Of a stretch of DNA of 64,000 bases, positions 47,854 to 56,990 are shown piece after piece. A model generated the notes under the pieces. The model was not told the DNA's origin. It did no database searches and saw nothing but the letters and a program-made list of their open reading frames with translations. The position numbers and the translations under genes are program-made. The stretch comes from CAVQAH01 sp963784195. Its GTDB lineage: Bacteria > Acidobacteriota > Vicinamibacteria > Vicinamibacterales > 2-12-FULL-66-21. The stretch lies in assembly GCA_963784195.1 (NCBI GenBank), contig CAWARA010000007.1, positions 99,038 through 163,037 of the forward strand. Direction: 5' to 3'. Positions within the stretch are counted from its first letter, which is position 1; each line of letters starts with the position of its first letter.

Positions 47854-48129
47854 GTTAGCGGGATTGCGCCGGAGCACGTCGGGCCACGGCGCGATGCGGC
47901 CAGCGCGGGGCGTCAGTTCGAAAAATGCACCGCAGGCGCACCGATCCGCGGAGGCGCCGATTCGCCACCGGCGCGCGGATCACCCGTCGGCCCAACTGAT
48001 TGGGCACCGGCGCTCCGGATTGCCCGAGCCGGAGCGGCCATCGTCAGGCCATCGCCGGAGGTGCATTTTTCGACCGCGCGCTGGCCGAGGCGCCGTGGCC
48101 CGACATGCTTCGCCGCAACCCGCTAAAAC
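47854..48129. repeat. Palindromic interspersed repeat family A, copy 6
   Basis: 276 bp from gttagcgggattgcgccgga to ttcgccgcaacccgctaaaac. Left flank as copy 4, right flank as copies 3 and 5. Confidence 0.85.
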
Positions 48130-48313
48130 GTCCCCGGTGTCGATCGGCTGAGGTCCTTTGGGAGTGCGACGTCGCCGACTGCACTCGCAGCCATCACAAC
48201 AGCCGCGACTTTCGCGACGTCAAGTTTTTGCCGTCGTGTTCGTCGTGGTCGTCGCGATCGTTCCAGGAATTCGTTGGGACGTAGGGAATTGTCGGTGGCG
48301 AACCTCGCGCCTT

Positions 48314-50668
48314 CTAGAACGACCACTGCAGGCCGAAACGAACCGAGCGCGGCAACGCCGGATGGGTGTGCACGTCCTCGATGCCGTCAGCCGGCTCGCC
48401 GGTCAGCCGCGACGCATAGAAGTAGTCGATGTCCGAGACCTCGGCGTCGAAGATGTTGAACAGCTCGAGTACCAGGCGCGCTCTGGTGGACACGCGATAC
48501 CCGATCTCTCCATTCCACAGCGTCGTGCTCGCGGACTTGACGCTGGCGTCTTCAATGAGCGGACGCGGGCCGAAGTGGCGGACGCGGATGCTGCCGAACA
48601 ACCGTGATTGGGGTTCCACGGTGACGCCCGCTGAGATCACGCGGTCGAGCGCGCCCGGGATGTGGTCGCCGGCAGGATCGTCATCGCGAAAACGCGCACG
48701 GGTGAACGCGAGATCGGCGTCGAGCGTCAGCCACTGCTTGATCCGCGCGTAGTTCGTCCATTCCAGTCCGACCCGCCTGCTCGGGCGCCCGGCCTCCGTC
48801 GTTCCCGCATCTCCGACGAAGAGCAACTCCGAGTCGAGATCGAGGTACCAGAAAGCCACCGTCGATTGAAGGCCGCGGATCCGGACCGTGCGCAGGCCGA
48901 CTTCTCCGCCGCGCGCGCGAACGAGCGGGGTCACGCGATCGGCCGGATCGCCGGTGACTGGATCCACCCGAATCACGGTGCCGCGGGCGTCGTTGCTGTG
49001 GAAGCCGGTGCCGGCATTGACGTATACCTCGGACCCGTTCCACGGCCCGAACACGACGCCCACTTTCGGACTGACGAGACCGGAGGTCCCGTCACCCGAG
49101 TTCAACGGATTGTCCGAATCGACCGAGAACTGATAGCCATCGGCGCGCAGTCCGACCATCGTGCGCAGCATGCGCGTCCACTCGATTTCCGTTTGCGCGT
49201 AGACGCCGGCCATCGTCTGACCCACTTCATCTTCGCGAGTCGTCGAGAGCCGCGCACGTCCTTGCGTGCGATACAGGCCTACGGGATCGAGCCAGTCGCG
49301 CCGCACCTGCACGCCGACGGCACTTTCAGTGTGCCGATCGAAGAAGTGGCCCAAACGACGATAGGTCACGCGTCCGCCGACAGCCACTCGTCGCTCCGCC
49401 TGCTCGAACTGATCGCCGCGTTCGGGGTCATCGAGAAAGTAGGTGAAGTTCGAGAACAGGTTGAGGCTGTTGCGCAGGACGAATCCGGTGGCGCGAACCG
49501 ACGACGGTCCGGAAGAACGCTGCAATTCGACAGCAACGCTCTGCCGGTTGGCCTTGCCGCCGTCTGTTGAATCGAGGTTGCCGAAGCGCGAAATGAGGCC
49601 GCTGGTGATCGCGCGTTCCGCGACCTGGTCGGTCGAATCCCAATCGGCCCAGTAGCCCATTCCCGTGACCGAAAAGCCGTTGCGGTTGTCGCCGCGACTG
49701 AAACGAAGCACACCATTCAGCTTCTGATAGTCGTCGGGTCGCACCCATGGTCCGTCGTTGAGATTGGCCTCGATCGCCCCGAGCAGATAACCGCCGCCAA
49801 CTCGAGGCGAGGCAGCGCCGAAGAAACGCATCCATCCGTCGTTGCCCCCGCTCAGTTGAACCGAGGGATGCTCGAGTTGGTTCACGTAGTTCACGTTCGC
49901 GGCGCCCGCCGCCGAGAAGTCGCCTTCGTCCGCGAAGTACGGACCCTTCTTGAACTGGACGCCGCTGACGAGCTCGGGGATCAGAAAACTGATGTCGGCA
50001 TAGCCGTGCGCGTGGGCGCCCGTCGGCGTGTTCACCGGAACGCCGGCAACGGTTGTCGAAAAGTCGGTGCCGTGATCGAGGTTGAAGCCGCGAAGGTAGT
50101 ACTGATTCGCCTTGCCCTCGCCACTATGCTGGCTGATGATCATGCCGGGCACGGTCTCGAGCACTTCACCCGACCGCATCATCGGTCGGGCGTCGAGCTG
50201 CGCGGCGGTGATGGCGCCCTGGCTGGCGGAGCCCGCGATGCCCACGAGGTTCTCCGCGGGATTCTCGACCTCGGCGATGTTTCTGAACGTGCGGGCGCCG
50301 GTGACGACGACGTCGGCGTTCAGCGAGAGGGTCATGGCGATGTCGGCCGTCACCGATTGGCCGGCGGTGACGGCGACAGTGCGTCTGATCACGCTGAAAT
50401 TCAGCAGGCGCCCGATCAGCTCCGCGGGACCAGCCGGCACGTTGTCGAACCGATAGCTCCCGTCCTGATCGGTCGTCGTCGTGCCCAGCTCGTGATCGTT
50501 GACGAAAAGATCGATCCTGACGCCGGGGAGCACCGCGCCCGTCTGGTCGAGGACGCGCCCGATGATACGACCGGATGCCTGCGCCCAGGCCGTGGTGGGA
50601 CCCGCCAGTAACAGACCGGCGATGAACGCTGCTATTCTGAGTTTCCCCCGACCGATGCTGATCGTCAC
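48314..50668 (-). CDS. TonB-dependent outer-membrane receptor with carboxypeptidase-like N-domain
   Basis: 784 residues from GTG 50668 (signal KLRIAAFIAGLLLAGPTTAW, cleavage near WAQ); ATG 50716 in frame would overlap the divergent kinase gene. The regulatory-like sandwich SGRIIGRVLDQTGAVLPGVR is followed by a plug (VVVTGARTFRNI; YYLRGFNLDHGTDF) and a 22-strand-type barrel ending FGLQWSF with terminal Phe. It is intact, unlike the receptor at 8333-11613. It could import the NRPS product if that is a metallophore, or respond to the adjacent sensor kinase. Part of its 3' end is duplicated at 32188. Confidence 0.88.
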   Translation of the reverse strand: MTISIGRGKLRIAAFIAGLLLAGPTTAWAQASGRIIGRVLDQTGAVLPGVRIDLFVNDHELGTTTTDQDGSYRFDNVPAGPAELIGRLLNFSVIRRTVAVTAGQSVTADIAMTLSLNADVVVTGARTFRNIAEVENPAENLVGIAGSASQGAITAAQLDARPMMRSGEVLETVPGMIISQHSGEGKANQYYLRGFNLDHGTDFSTTVAGVPVNTPTGAHAHGYADISFLIPELVSGVQFKKGPYFADEGDFSAAGAANVNYVNQLEHPSVQLSGGNDGWMRFFGAASPRVGGGYLLGAIEANLNDGPWVRPDDYQKLNGVLRFSRGDNRNGFSVTGMGYWADWDSTDQVAERAITSGLISRFGNLDSTDGGKANRQSVAVELQRSSGPSSVRATGFVLRNSLNLFSNFTYFLDDPERGDQFEQAERRVAVGGRVTYRRLGHFFDRHTESAVGVQVRRDWLDPVGLYRTQGRARLSTTREDEVGQTMAGVYAQTEIEWTRMLRTMVGLRADGYQFSVDSDNPLNSGDGTSGLVSPKVGVVFGPWNGSEVYVNAGTGFHSNDARGTVIRVDPVTGDPADRVTPLVRARGGEVGLRTVRIRGLQSTVAFWYLDLDSELLFVGDAGTTEAGRPSRRVGLEWTNYARIKQWLTLDADLAFTRARFRDDDPAGDHIPGALDRVISAGVTVEPQSRLFGSIRVRHFGPRPLIEDASVKSASTTLWNGEIGYRVSTRARLVLELFNIFDAEVSDIDYFYASRLTGEPADGIEDVHTHPALPRSVRFGLQWSF

Positions 50669-50686
50669 GCGAGAGGGTGAGTCTAG

Positions 50687-51976
50687 ATGAGCGGTCGCCC
50701 AGATCCGGTGCGGCATGTTGTCGCATGGCTCACGGTCGTTCGTTGGGTGACGTGCGTCGCGTTGTGGGCAGTCCTCGTGGCGGTGTGGTCGTTGCGGCAT
50801 CTCGATCTTTCGCTACGTGCCGTCGCGCCGTTTGGATTAGCTGCGGCAATTTGTCGCACCCTCGTGCTCGTGCTGCATCAGCGAGGCCGGCCGGTGCCGC
50901 GGCCCCTCCAGGGACTGGCCTGGTGTGCGGACGCCGCACTGCTCACCGGACTGCTGGACATCACCGGCGGGCCGTTCAATCCCTTCATCGTGATGTTCGT
51001 AACCTACGTGTGGCTGGCGGCCGTCACCGTCTCGCCGCCATGGGCCGTGCTGGTGACGGTGGTCTCGGCGATCGGGTTCGCGTGGCTCGTCGTCGATCAC
51101 GTGCAGGCGGAGTCGGTCGCGCACCACCGCCTCAACGACTTTCCGGCGCACCTCTTCACGATGTGGTTCGCCGGCGCGGCGATTGCTGAGCTCGTGGCGC
51201 ACTACGTGTCGCGCGCGCGTGCGGCGCTTGCGCAACGGCAGCAGGAGCTCGACGACGCGCGTGAGCGGGCACTGCGCAGCGAGCACCTCGCCTCGCTGGC
51301 CACTCTCGCCGCCGGCGCGGCACACGAGCTGTCGACGCCGCTGGCGACGATCGCCGTCGCGTCCCGCGAGCTCGAACGCCAGGCGCAGCGACTCTCCGAG
51401 ACGCTTCCCCTCGTCGAACCGCTGAAAGAGGACGCCCGGCTGATACGCACCGAGGTGGATCGCTGTCAGGTGATCCTGGACACGATGAGCGGCCGCGCGT
51501 CTGAGGGTGTCGCATCCGCGGCTGATCCGCTTCCTGCGGATGCCATCGCCAATCTGGTTCGCAGTCGCTTGTCGGACGAGCATCGCTCCCGCCTGCGGGT
51601 GAGCATCGAATCGGGAGCGCCAGTCCCGGCGGCGCCAGGTGCCGCGATGGTGCAGGCGATATCGTCGCTGCTGAGAAACGCGTTCGACGCCAGCGACCCC
51701 ACGTCGGACGTCTCGCTCCGTTTCGAGCAGCGTGGCGGCATGGTGCGGATCGAAGTGCGCGACCGCGGCGCGGGCATGTCGCCGGAGGTGCTGCGCCGCG
51801 CCGGCGAGCCGTTCTACACGACCAAGCCGGCAGGCCATGGGATGGGGCTCGGATTGTTCCTGACCCGCACCTTTGCCGAACGGTCGGGAGGCGCGCTCTA
51901 CTTCGACACCGCAGATGGCACCACCGCGGTGCTCGAGATTCCGGCCGTGCCCGGCAAGGAGGCCGCTCTCGCATGA
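50687..51976 (+). CDS. RegB/PrrB-like membrane sensor histidine kinase
   Basis: 429 residues from ATG 50687. About six membrane segments occupy the first 170 residues and include GGPFNPF, matching the GGxxNPF quinone-sensing motif of RegB-type kinases. The cytoplasmic part has an H-box (AAGAAHELSTPLATIAV), N-box LLRNAFDASDP, G1 RDRGAGMSPEV and GLGLFLTRTFAERSGG. The stop overlaps the regulator gene (ATGA). RegB kinases adjust phosphorylation to the redox state of the quinone pool and a nearby Cys; I did not identify that Cys. Transcription diverges from the TonB receptor 18 bp away, so regulation of the receptor is possible. Confidence 0.88.
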   Translation: MSGRPDPVRHVVAWLTVVRWVTCVALWAVLVAVWSLRHLDLSLRAVAPFGLAAAICRTLVLVLHQRGRPVPRPLQGLAWCADAALLTGLLDITGGPFNPFIVMFVTYVWLAAVTVSPPWAVLVTVVSAIGFAWLVVDHVQAESVAHHRLNDFPAHLFTMWFAGAAIAELVAHYVSRARAALAQRQQELDDARERALRSEHLASLATLAAGAAHELSTPLATIAVASRELERQAQRLSETLPLVEPLKEDARLIRTEVDRCQVILDTMSGRASEGVASAADPLPADAIANLVRSRLSDEHRSRLRVSIESGAPVPAAPGAAMVQAISSLLRNAFDASDPTSDVSLRFEQRGGMVRIEVRDRGAGMSPEVLRRAGEPFYTTKPAGHGMGLGLFLTRTFAERSGGALYFDTADGTTAVLEIPAVPGKEAALA

Positions 51977-52500
51977 CCACCGACGGCCACACACTGTTGA
52001 TCGTCGAAGACGACGACCCGCTCCGCGAGCGCCTCGTGCGCGCGATGCGCGATCGCGGTTACGAAGCGGTTGGGGCCGCCGACCGCGCGTCGGCGATCGA
52101 ACTGGCGCGCCAGGAGAGCCCGGAGCTGGCGCTCGTGGATCTGCGCCTCCCCGACGACTCAGGCCTCACCGTCGTCCGCGAGCTGAAAGAGCTCGACCCC
52201 TCCACCGTCGTCGTCGTGCTGACCGGATACGGCAGCATCGCGACCGCTGTCGAATCGATCAAACTGGGTGCTGCGAGCTACCTGACCAAACCCGCCGACG
52301 CCGATCAGATCGTGGCGGCATTCGCCGGCACGCAGCCGGGCGAGAACGCAGAAGTGCCATCGTTGGCCCGGGTCGAATGGGAGCATATCCAGCGGGTGCT
52401 CACCGATTGCGGCGGCAACGTGTCGCGCGCCGCCCGCGCGCTCGGCATTCACCGCCGATCGTTGCAGCGCAAGCTGTCGAAGTACCCCGCTGCGCGGTGA
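51973..52500 (+). CDS. RegA/PrrA/ActR-like response regulator
   Basis: 175 residues. The receiver domain has the acidic pair in LLIVEDDDPL, phospho-Asp in LALVDLRLPD and Lys in SYLTKPADADQ. A short linker leads to a Fis-type HTH (IQRVLTDCGGNVSRAARALG; HRRSLQRKLSKYP), the compact RegA layout without a sigma-54 ATPase domain. Coupled to the RegB-like kinase by ATGA overlap. Likely targets are respiratory or redox genes and perhaps the divergent TonB receptor gene. Confidence 0.9.
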   Translation: MTTDGHTLLIVEDDDPLRERLVRAMRDRGYEAVGAADRASAIELARQESPELALVDLRLPDDSGLTVVRELKELDPSTVVVVLTGYGSIATAVESIKLGAASYLTKPADADQIVAAFAGTQPGENAEVPSLARVEWEHIQRVLTDCGGNVSRAARALGIHRRSLQRKLSKYPAAR

Positions 52501-52517
52501 ACGGTGTCCGGATCGGA

Positions 52518-54836
52518 TTACCTGGTTTGGTCCGATGAGGAGTACGTCTGCTCTTCAGGGCAGGCGTGTTCGGCGACGGCAGCCGAGCGCGGGAGCCGGA
52601 CGACGAACGTGGCTCCTTGCCCGAGGCCGGCGCTCGTGGCGCTGATGCTGCCGCCATGCAGCTCCACCAGATGCCTGCTCACCGCGAGGCCGATCCCCAG
52701 CCCGCCGTGGGAGCGCGACGTCGACGGCTCGGCCTGGCGGAATCGGTCGAAGACGTGTGGGAGGAACTCTGGCGCGATCCCGACGCCCGTGTCGGTGATG
52801 CTCACCTCGGCGCAGTCATCTGTGGCGCGGGCATCTATCGTCACCCGGCCGCCGGCCGTCGTGAACTTCGCCGCGTTCGACAGCAGGTTCAGCATGATCT
52901 GCTGAACGCGCCCGCGGTCCGCCTCGATGGGCAAGTCTTCATCCAACGTCGAAACCACCGTGAGGCCGCACGCCAGGAATGTCGGCCGGAGAGACTCGAT
53001 CAGATCGACGAGCAACACGCGCAGATCGAACGTGTCCATCACCAGATCGGTCTTGCCGGCGATGATGCGCGAGAGTTCCAGAATGTCGCCGACGATCTGC
53101 GCCTGCGCCTGCGTGTTCCGCTGAATCGCCTGGAGCGCCCTGGCGGTCAGCTTCTGGTCGGGCTTCCCCACTTCGAGCATCCGCGACCATCCGAGCACGG
53201 CGTTCAGCGGCGTCCGCAGCTCGTGCGAGAGCGTGGCGAGGAACTGGTCCTTCAGGCGGTTGGCGTCCTGCGCCTCGCGGTACAAGCGCGCGTTCTCCAG
53301 CGCGAGTGTCGCCCGGCTTGCGAGCGCTTCCGCGATATCCAGCTCTCGCTGTCCGAGCGCCCGGCTCGACTCCGACGTCGTCACCAGGCTGATCACCCCG
53401 ACAACGCGATCGCCTCTCGTCATCGGTACCAACAGCGCCGACCGCAACTCCATCTCGCGAAGCACCTCGAGGTGTTCGGGCGTGTGGGCCGCGGCGACGA
53501 GCATGTCGTCCGTGATGTGTTCGACGAGCTGTGACCGGCGCGTCCGGATGACCTCGGCGATCCCGGTCCCTTCGTTCGGGTCCGGCGGGAACCGCGCCGC
53601 CAGCATCTCCGCCTTGCGGACCTTGTCCGCGTTCACGTGAGCGACGACGAGCGGCTCCCACGGTCCGCTTTCGCGGGCAACGTGGACGACGCACCAGTCG
53701 GCGAGGTGCGGGACCGCCAGGTGAGCGATCTGCGCGAGCGTGGCCTCGACATCGAGCGTCCCCGCGAGCATGGTGCCCGCATCCGCCAGGAACCGCGCCT
53801 GATGTTCAGACGCTCTTTGCGCCTCGTAGAGATCCGTGATGTGCAGCGCGGAGGCAGCGATGTTGGCGAGCGCCGCCGCGACACGGAGGTCGACTTCGTC
53901 GAAACGGCCAGGTGTGCGCGCGTAGAAGACCACCGATCCGGAGTCCGCGCCGCCGATGCGCAACGGGGCGACCAGCATCGAGGCCAGACCTTCGGCGCGA
54001 TACGCGTCGCGCCTCGCCTCGGTGATCGGGTCGGCAAACACATCGTCGATCGCGAAGGGGCCGTCGAAGCGCACAGGCGAGTTGGCTGGCGGCAGCGCCT
54101 TCGAACGCCCGACGAACTCGTCCGAGAGTCCGCGCTGCGAGGTGATGCTCCACCGCCCGCCGTCCATCCTCCACATCGCCGCGGCGTCCGCGCCGTGCAC
54201 CAGCTGCACCGCGAGGTCGACGATCGCATCGGTCAGCTGCGTGCGGTCGAGCGTGCTGAGCAGCCGGCCCGTCGCCGCCGTCAGCAGCGTGAGCCGTTGC
54301 TCGAGCTGTGCGTAGCGTTTCAGCGCATCGTCGGTTTCGCTCTGCTGGCGCTTCGCCGCCTCCGCCGCGAGCCGCTGCTCCGTGATGTCCCGCTGCGTTC
54401 CCCACGCGCGGAGCAAGCGGTTCCCTTCCACGATTCCATTCAGATTGTTCAGGAAGAACTTCGGCCGGCCATGGCGATCGCGCTCGTGCGACTCGATGTC
54501 GACGAGGCGATATCCCGATTCGACGAACCGGGTGAGGTACTCGACGTTCTCGGGATCCTCGGAGGGCATCAGCTCCGTCAGCCTGGTGCCAATGATTTCC
54601 TGCGGCGCCGCAAATCCGTACATCCGCGCCATCGCCTCGTTGCACTCGGCCAGCCAGGCGCCTTCGAACATGCGCCTGACTTGCTCGTTGACCGGCAGCG
54701 ATGTGTCCAGAGGCGTATCGATCTCGAAACGCCAGATAGCCTCGGAGCTGTTCCGCACGAAGGCGCGATATCTCTCCTCGCTCGTGAGGAGGGTTGTGAT
54801 GTCGAGAGGCTGCTCGTTCCCGGGATCTGAGGACAT
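52518..54836 (-). CDS. PAS-GAF-GAF soluble histidine kinase
   Basis: 772 residues from ATG 54836 (MSSDPGNEQPLDITTLLTSE); the longer frame runs into non-coding DNA. A PAS domain (YRAFVRNSSEAIWRFEID; AWGTQRDITEQR) covers about 20-150, then two GAF domains (about 190-330 and 345-500), HisKA (FLATLSHELRTPLNAVLGWS) and HATPase (NLLSNAAKF; DTGVGIAPEF; GGLGIGLAVSRHL). No membrane segment and no receiver domain, so it senses a cytosolic signal and passes phosphate to an unlinked regulator. It converges with the RegA-like gene, 17 bp apart. Confidence 0.9.
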   Translation of the reverse strand: MSSDPGNEQPLDITTLLTSEERYRAFVRNSSEAIWRFEIDTPLDTSLPVNEQVRRMFEGAWLAECNEAMARMYGFAAPQEIIGTRLTELMPSEDPENVEYLTRFVESGYRLVDIESHERDRHGRPKFFLNNLNGIVEGNRLLRAWGTQRDITEQRLAAEAAKRQQSETDDALKRYAQLEQRLTLLTAATGRLLSTLDRTQLTDAIVDLAVQLVHGADAAAMWRMDGGRWSITSQRGLSDEFVGRSKALPPANSPVRFDGPFAIDDVFADPITEARRDAYRAEGLASMLVAPLRIGGADSGSVVFYARTPGRFDEVDLRVAAALANIAASALHITDLYEAQRASEHQARFLADAGTMLAGTLDVEATLAQIAHLAVPHLADWCVVHVARESGPWEPLVVAHVNADKVRKAEMLAARFPPDPNEGTGIAEVIRTRRSQLVEHITDDMLVAAAHTPEHLEVLREMELRSALLVPMTRGDRVVGVISLVTTSESSRALGQRELDIAEALASRATLALENARLYREAQDANRLKDQFLATLSHELRTPLNAVLGWSRMLEVGKPDQKLTARALQAIQRNTQAQAQIVGDILELSRIIAGKTDLVMDTFDLRVLLVDLIESLRPTFLACGLTVVSTLDEDLPIEADRGRVQQIMLNLLSNAAKFTTAGGRVTIDARATDDCAEVSITDTGVGIAPEFLPHVFDRFRQAEPSTSRSHGGLGIGLAVSRHLVELHGGSISATSAGLGQGATFVVRLPRSAAVAEHACPEEQTYSSSDQTR

Positions 54837-55059
54837 CGTGGTGCTATCGGTTGCCAGAGCGTGGCTCGAACGAGTGTACGCCGTTCTGACCTGGGCTGAG
54901 CAAAGGACAACATGTTGAGCTTCAGCACTTCGCCAGACGGGCGAACGGCCCGCCTCCGCCGAGGCTACGGCGTGGTCTCGCCGAAGTTCGCGAGCCATCC
55001 AGCGGGCGAACGTAGGCGGACCGACACGACTCAAGCTACCAGACGGTGTTGTGGCGTGC

Positions 55060-55345
55060 GGGACGCCGCCGCGCAGCACCGGTCATGCGTTCGCCTGCGG
55101 GCGCCGCTCCGCGTTCCGGGAAAGTGGTCGCATCTCATACGCTCGCTGCGCTCGAAGCCGCGGCGAGTAAGGGATGCGGCTTGGACGACATCTGACAGGC
55201 GCACTGATGCGCCTGGGGTTGTGCGGGAGGCGTGGATCACAGGGCCCGGACTCGCCGCGAGGAATCGATGCGCCCACTTTCCGGCTTCGCAGCGCGCGTC
55301 GGAACGCTCCGCACTGCGCCCTCCGGCGAACGCATGACCGGTGCT
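55060..55345. repeat. Interspersed repeat family C, copy 3
   Basis: Contains ggcgcactgatgcgcc and is inverted relative to 29855-30075 over about 150 bp. The stretch 54837-55679 shows this element and family-B copy 3 and no gene. Confidence 0.6.
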
Positions 55346-55384
55346 GCGCGGCGGCGGACCACTATTCGCAGGTCTCCGCGCCGC

Positions 55385-55600
55385 TCGACTGCCGTGTCGG
55401 GCGTTCGCGACGGAAACGCTGCGGAGCAGGCCGTCACATCACGAAAACTGCTGCGCCCGGCTACGTCGTCAGAACGCGCCGCGCGACCATTAAGGCTCGC
55501 GCGGCCGCGTTCTGACGACGCTAAGCCGGCGCAGCAGTTTTCCGGCCTGCGGAGCGGTTTCCGTAGCGAACGCCCGACTCGGCACGCGCGACACCGCCAA
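55385..55600. repeat. Palindromic interspersed repeat family B, copy 3
   Basis: Left end gtgtcgggcgttcgcgacgg, inner arms cacgaaaactgctgcgcc and gcgcagcagttttccgg, right end gtagcgaacgcccgactcgg. Inner stem cgcgcgaccattaaggctcgcg. Matches 24437-24690 and 25250-25455. Confidence 0.75.
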
Positions 55601-55679
55601 GAACTTCGCGGGCTCACCGACTCACGAGCTGGTCTAGGTGCCGGATCAGATGTTGCTGCATCCTGCTCGGAGGTGATCC

Positions 55680-55932
55680 GTGGCCAACAACGACCCAGCC
55701 GATCGAAAGGCTGACACGAGCGACTACTCGGCGACGAAAGCCCCTGAGAACCGTGAGCACGTAGAGTCGCAAGCGCCGCCAAAGGACTCACACATTGCTG
55801 CCCGGCGGACCTCACCGAGCGACCGCTGAGATCGGCATGCAGGAGCTCAACCGCGAGGACGTGCCGACCGAAGCCGACAAGCGAAACATTGCGCCGCCCG
55901 CATCAAACGACATCACCGACAAGCGTCCTTGA
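55680..55932 (+). CDS. Small hydrophilic protein, probably frameshifted
   Basis: GTG 55680 follows an excellent Shine-Dalgarno (ggaggtgatcc). The first frame encodes 49 very polar residues (VANNDPADRKADTSDYSATK...) to a TGA at 55827-55829. A neighbouring frame continues with equally polar residues (MQELNREDVPTEADKRNI) to a TGA at 55930-55932, so one indel near 55825 probably splits an 82-residue protein. No hydrophobic core is visible and disorder is likely. Two similar polar small genes lie next to it. Function unknown. It overlaps the opposite-strand candidate at 55812-56288, and both 3' parts cannot be real. Confidence 0.45.
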
Positions 55933-56288
55933 TGCGCGTTCGACGCTGACTCACTCCTGTTCTTTGTGCCAGTATCGGCCTCAGGCGACGGCTCGCGTCC
56001 GAACGCGCCCGCGACTTTTCGTGACGACGGCGTGGATCGGTCCGGGTAGCGGCTCCCCTGTTCTTTCTGCGCAATCGACCGAACTCCTGCCTTGTGCGAC
56101 GTATGACGATCGCGCGAGTCCGTCAGCGGATCTTCTCCGACCCGTCCAGCCGCATCCTGAGGTGGCGGCGATCCGACCTGTAATGACGGAAAAGAGGCGC
56201 GTTCTTTCAATTCTTCTTTCGCAGATTCGCGGTTGCTGATGCCGGGCGTGTTCGTGATCTCGCGATCGCGTTTGCTTCCTGGGGCCAT
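55812..56288 (-). CDS. Small hydrophilic protein candidate
   Basis: Starts at ATG 56288 after GAGGTGACC, a good Shine-Dalgarno. The first 110 residues (MAPGSKRDREITNTPGISNR...) are polar, with many Arg, Glu, Ser and Pro. The last 45 residues lie antisense to the plus-strand candidate and look like shadow coding, so the true 3' end is doubtful. Not a recognised family. Confidence 0.4.
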   Translation of the reverse strand: MAPGSKRDREITNTPGISNRESAKEELKERASFPSLQVGSPPPQDAAGRVGEDPLTDSRDRHTSHKAGVRSIAQKEQGSRYPDRSTPSSRKVAGAFGREPSPEADTGTKNRSESASNAHQGRLSVMSFDAGGAMFRLSASVGTSSRLSSCMPISAVAR

Positions 56289-56475
56289 GGTCACCTCACT
56301 CGATCGCATGAATTACGGTCGTAGGCGCACCCCAGCTGACAGAGAGGCCGAGGGATCTCGTCCGTAACCCATGCGGTTCACGAATTGAGTAGCAATCCCC
56401 ACGCCGCGGCTGCGAACGAGGACGAGGTGCGGCCAGCGGATTGCAGAGTCAGTGCGAGCGAACAGGAGGGACTCA

Positions 56476-56730
56476 ATGACTTTTGAACGTCGGCCTGATG
56501 GAACTACCCATGGCGGCCAGGAGCCGCCAGACGACGAGCAGGATCGACCTGAGCAGAACGCGACGTATGACGCGGTCGTGCGTGGAGGAGAAGCGGCATC
56601 TACACTCGATGAGGACTACGTTTCCTCGCCGGACAACCTGGAGTCGGAACCTGCCGGTGAGGATCCTGACGATCGTGCCGCGCGGGACGCCGCGGCGGAC
56701 GTGCGGCGGCGGGAGCGGTCGGCGGGATAG
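56476..56730 (+). CDS. Small acidic hydrophilic protein
   Basis: 84 residues from ATG 56476, preceded by AGGAGGG at ideal spacing. Sequence MTFERRPDGTTHGGQEPPDD... is strongly acidic (many D, E), with no hydrophobic segment and a basic end DVRRRERSAG. It looks intrinsically disordered, like hydrophilins or stress proteins, but no family is recognised. Third of three neighbouring polar small genes. Confidence 0.6.
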   Translation: MTFERRPDGTTHGGQEPPDDEQDRPEQNATYDAVVRGGEAASTLDEDYVSSPDNLESEPAGEDPDDRAARDAAADVRRRERSAG

Positions 56731-56813
56731 GCAATCTGAAGACGAATCGGGCTGTCATCTCCCGCTCGTCACAAATGAGATGACGGGAGAAACGCCTCAG
56801 CTATAGTCCGCGG

Positions 56814-56981
56814 GTGAGTTCGGCGGGCCGATGGCTGATTGCGATTGCCTTTCTCGCGTCGTTCGCGTCACAAAGGAACGCCGCGGTCTCGAGCACCACG
56901 GTTTTCGGACCTTCGATTGCGGTCATGCTTCTCAGCACGTTTGGCAACGCTGTCCGCAACGAGTCGTTTCGGCGCGATTGA
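56814..56981 (+). CDS. Possible small membrane protein
   Basis: GTG 56814 opens 55 codons (VSSAGRWLIAIAFLASFASQ...) with two weakly hydrophobic segments. No clear ribosome binding site. It may be the upstream part of a damaged gene continuing into 56991-57203. Confidence 0.25.
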   Translation: MSSAGRWLIAIAFLASFASQRNAAVSSTTVFGPSIAVMLLSTFGNAVRNESFRRD

Positions 56982-56990
56982 CCTTCGAAA

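Larger units (their letters stand above)
47164..48290. repeat. Right direct-repeat block flanking the NRPS locus
   Basis: Same order and orientation as 31681-32643: ctgtccaactcccgacgtta, family-A copy 5, spacer with ccccggtgtcgatcggctga and gtcgtcgcgatcgttccatg, then a thioesterase-gene scrap, tcgatcggctgagagtgctt, family-A copy 6 and a second spacer copy. It fills the 47158-48313 gap; no intact gene is present. Confidence 0.85.
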
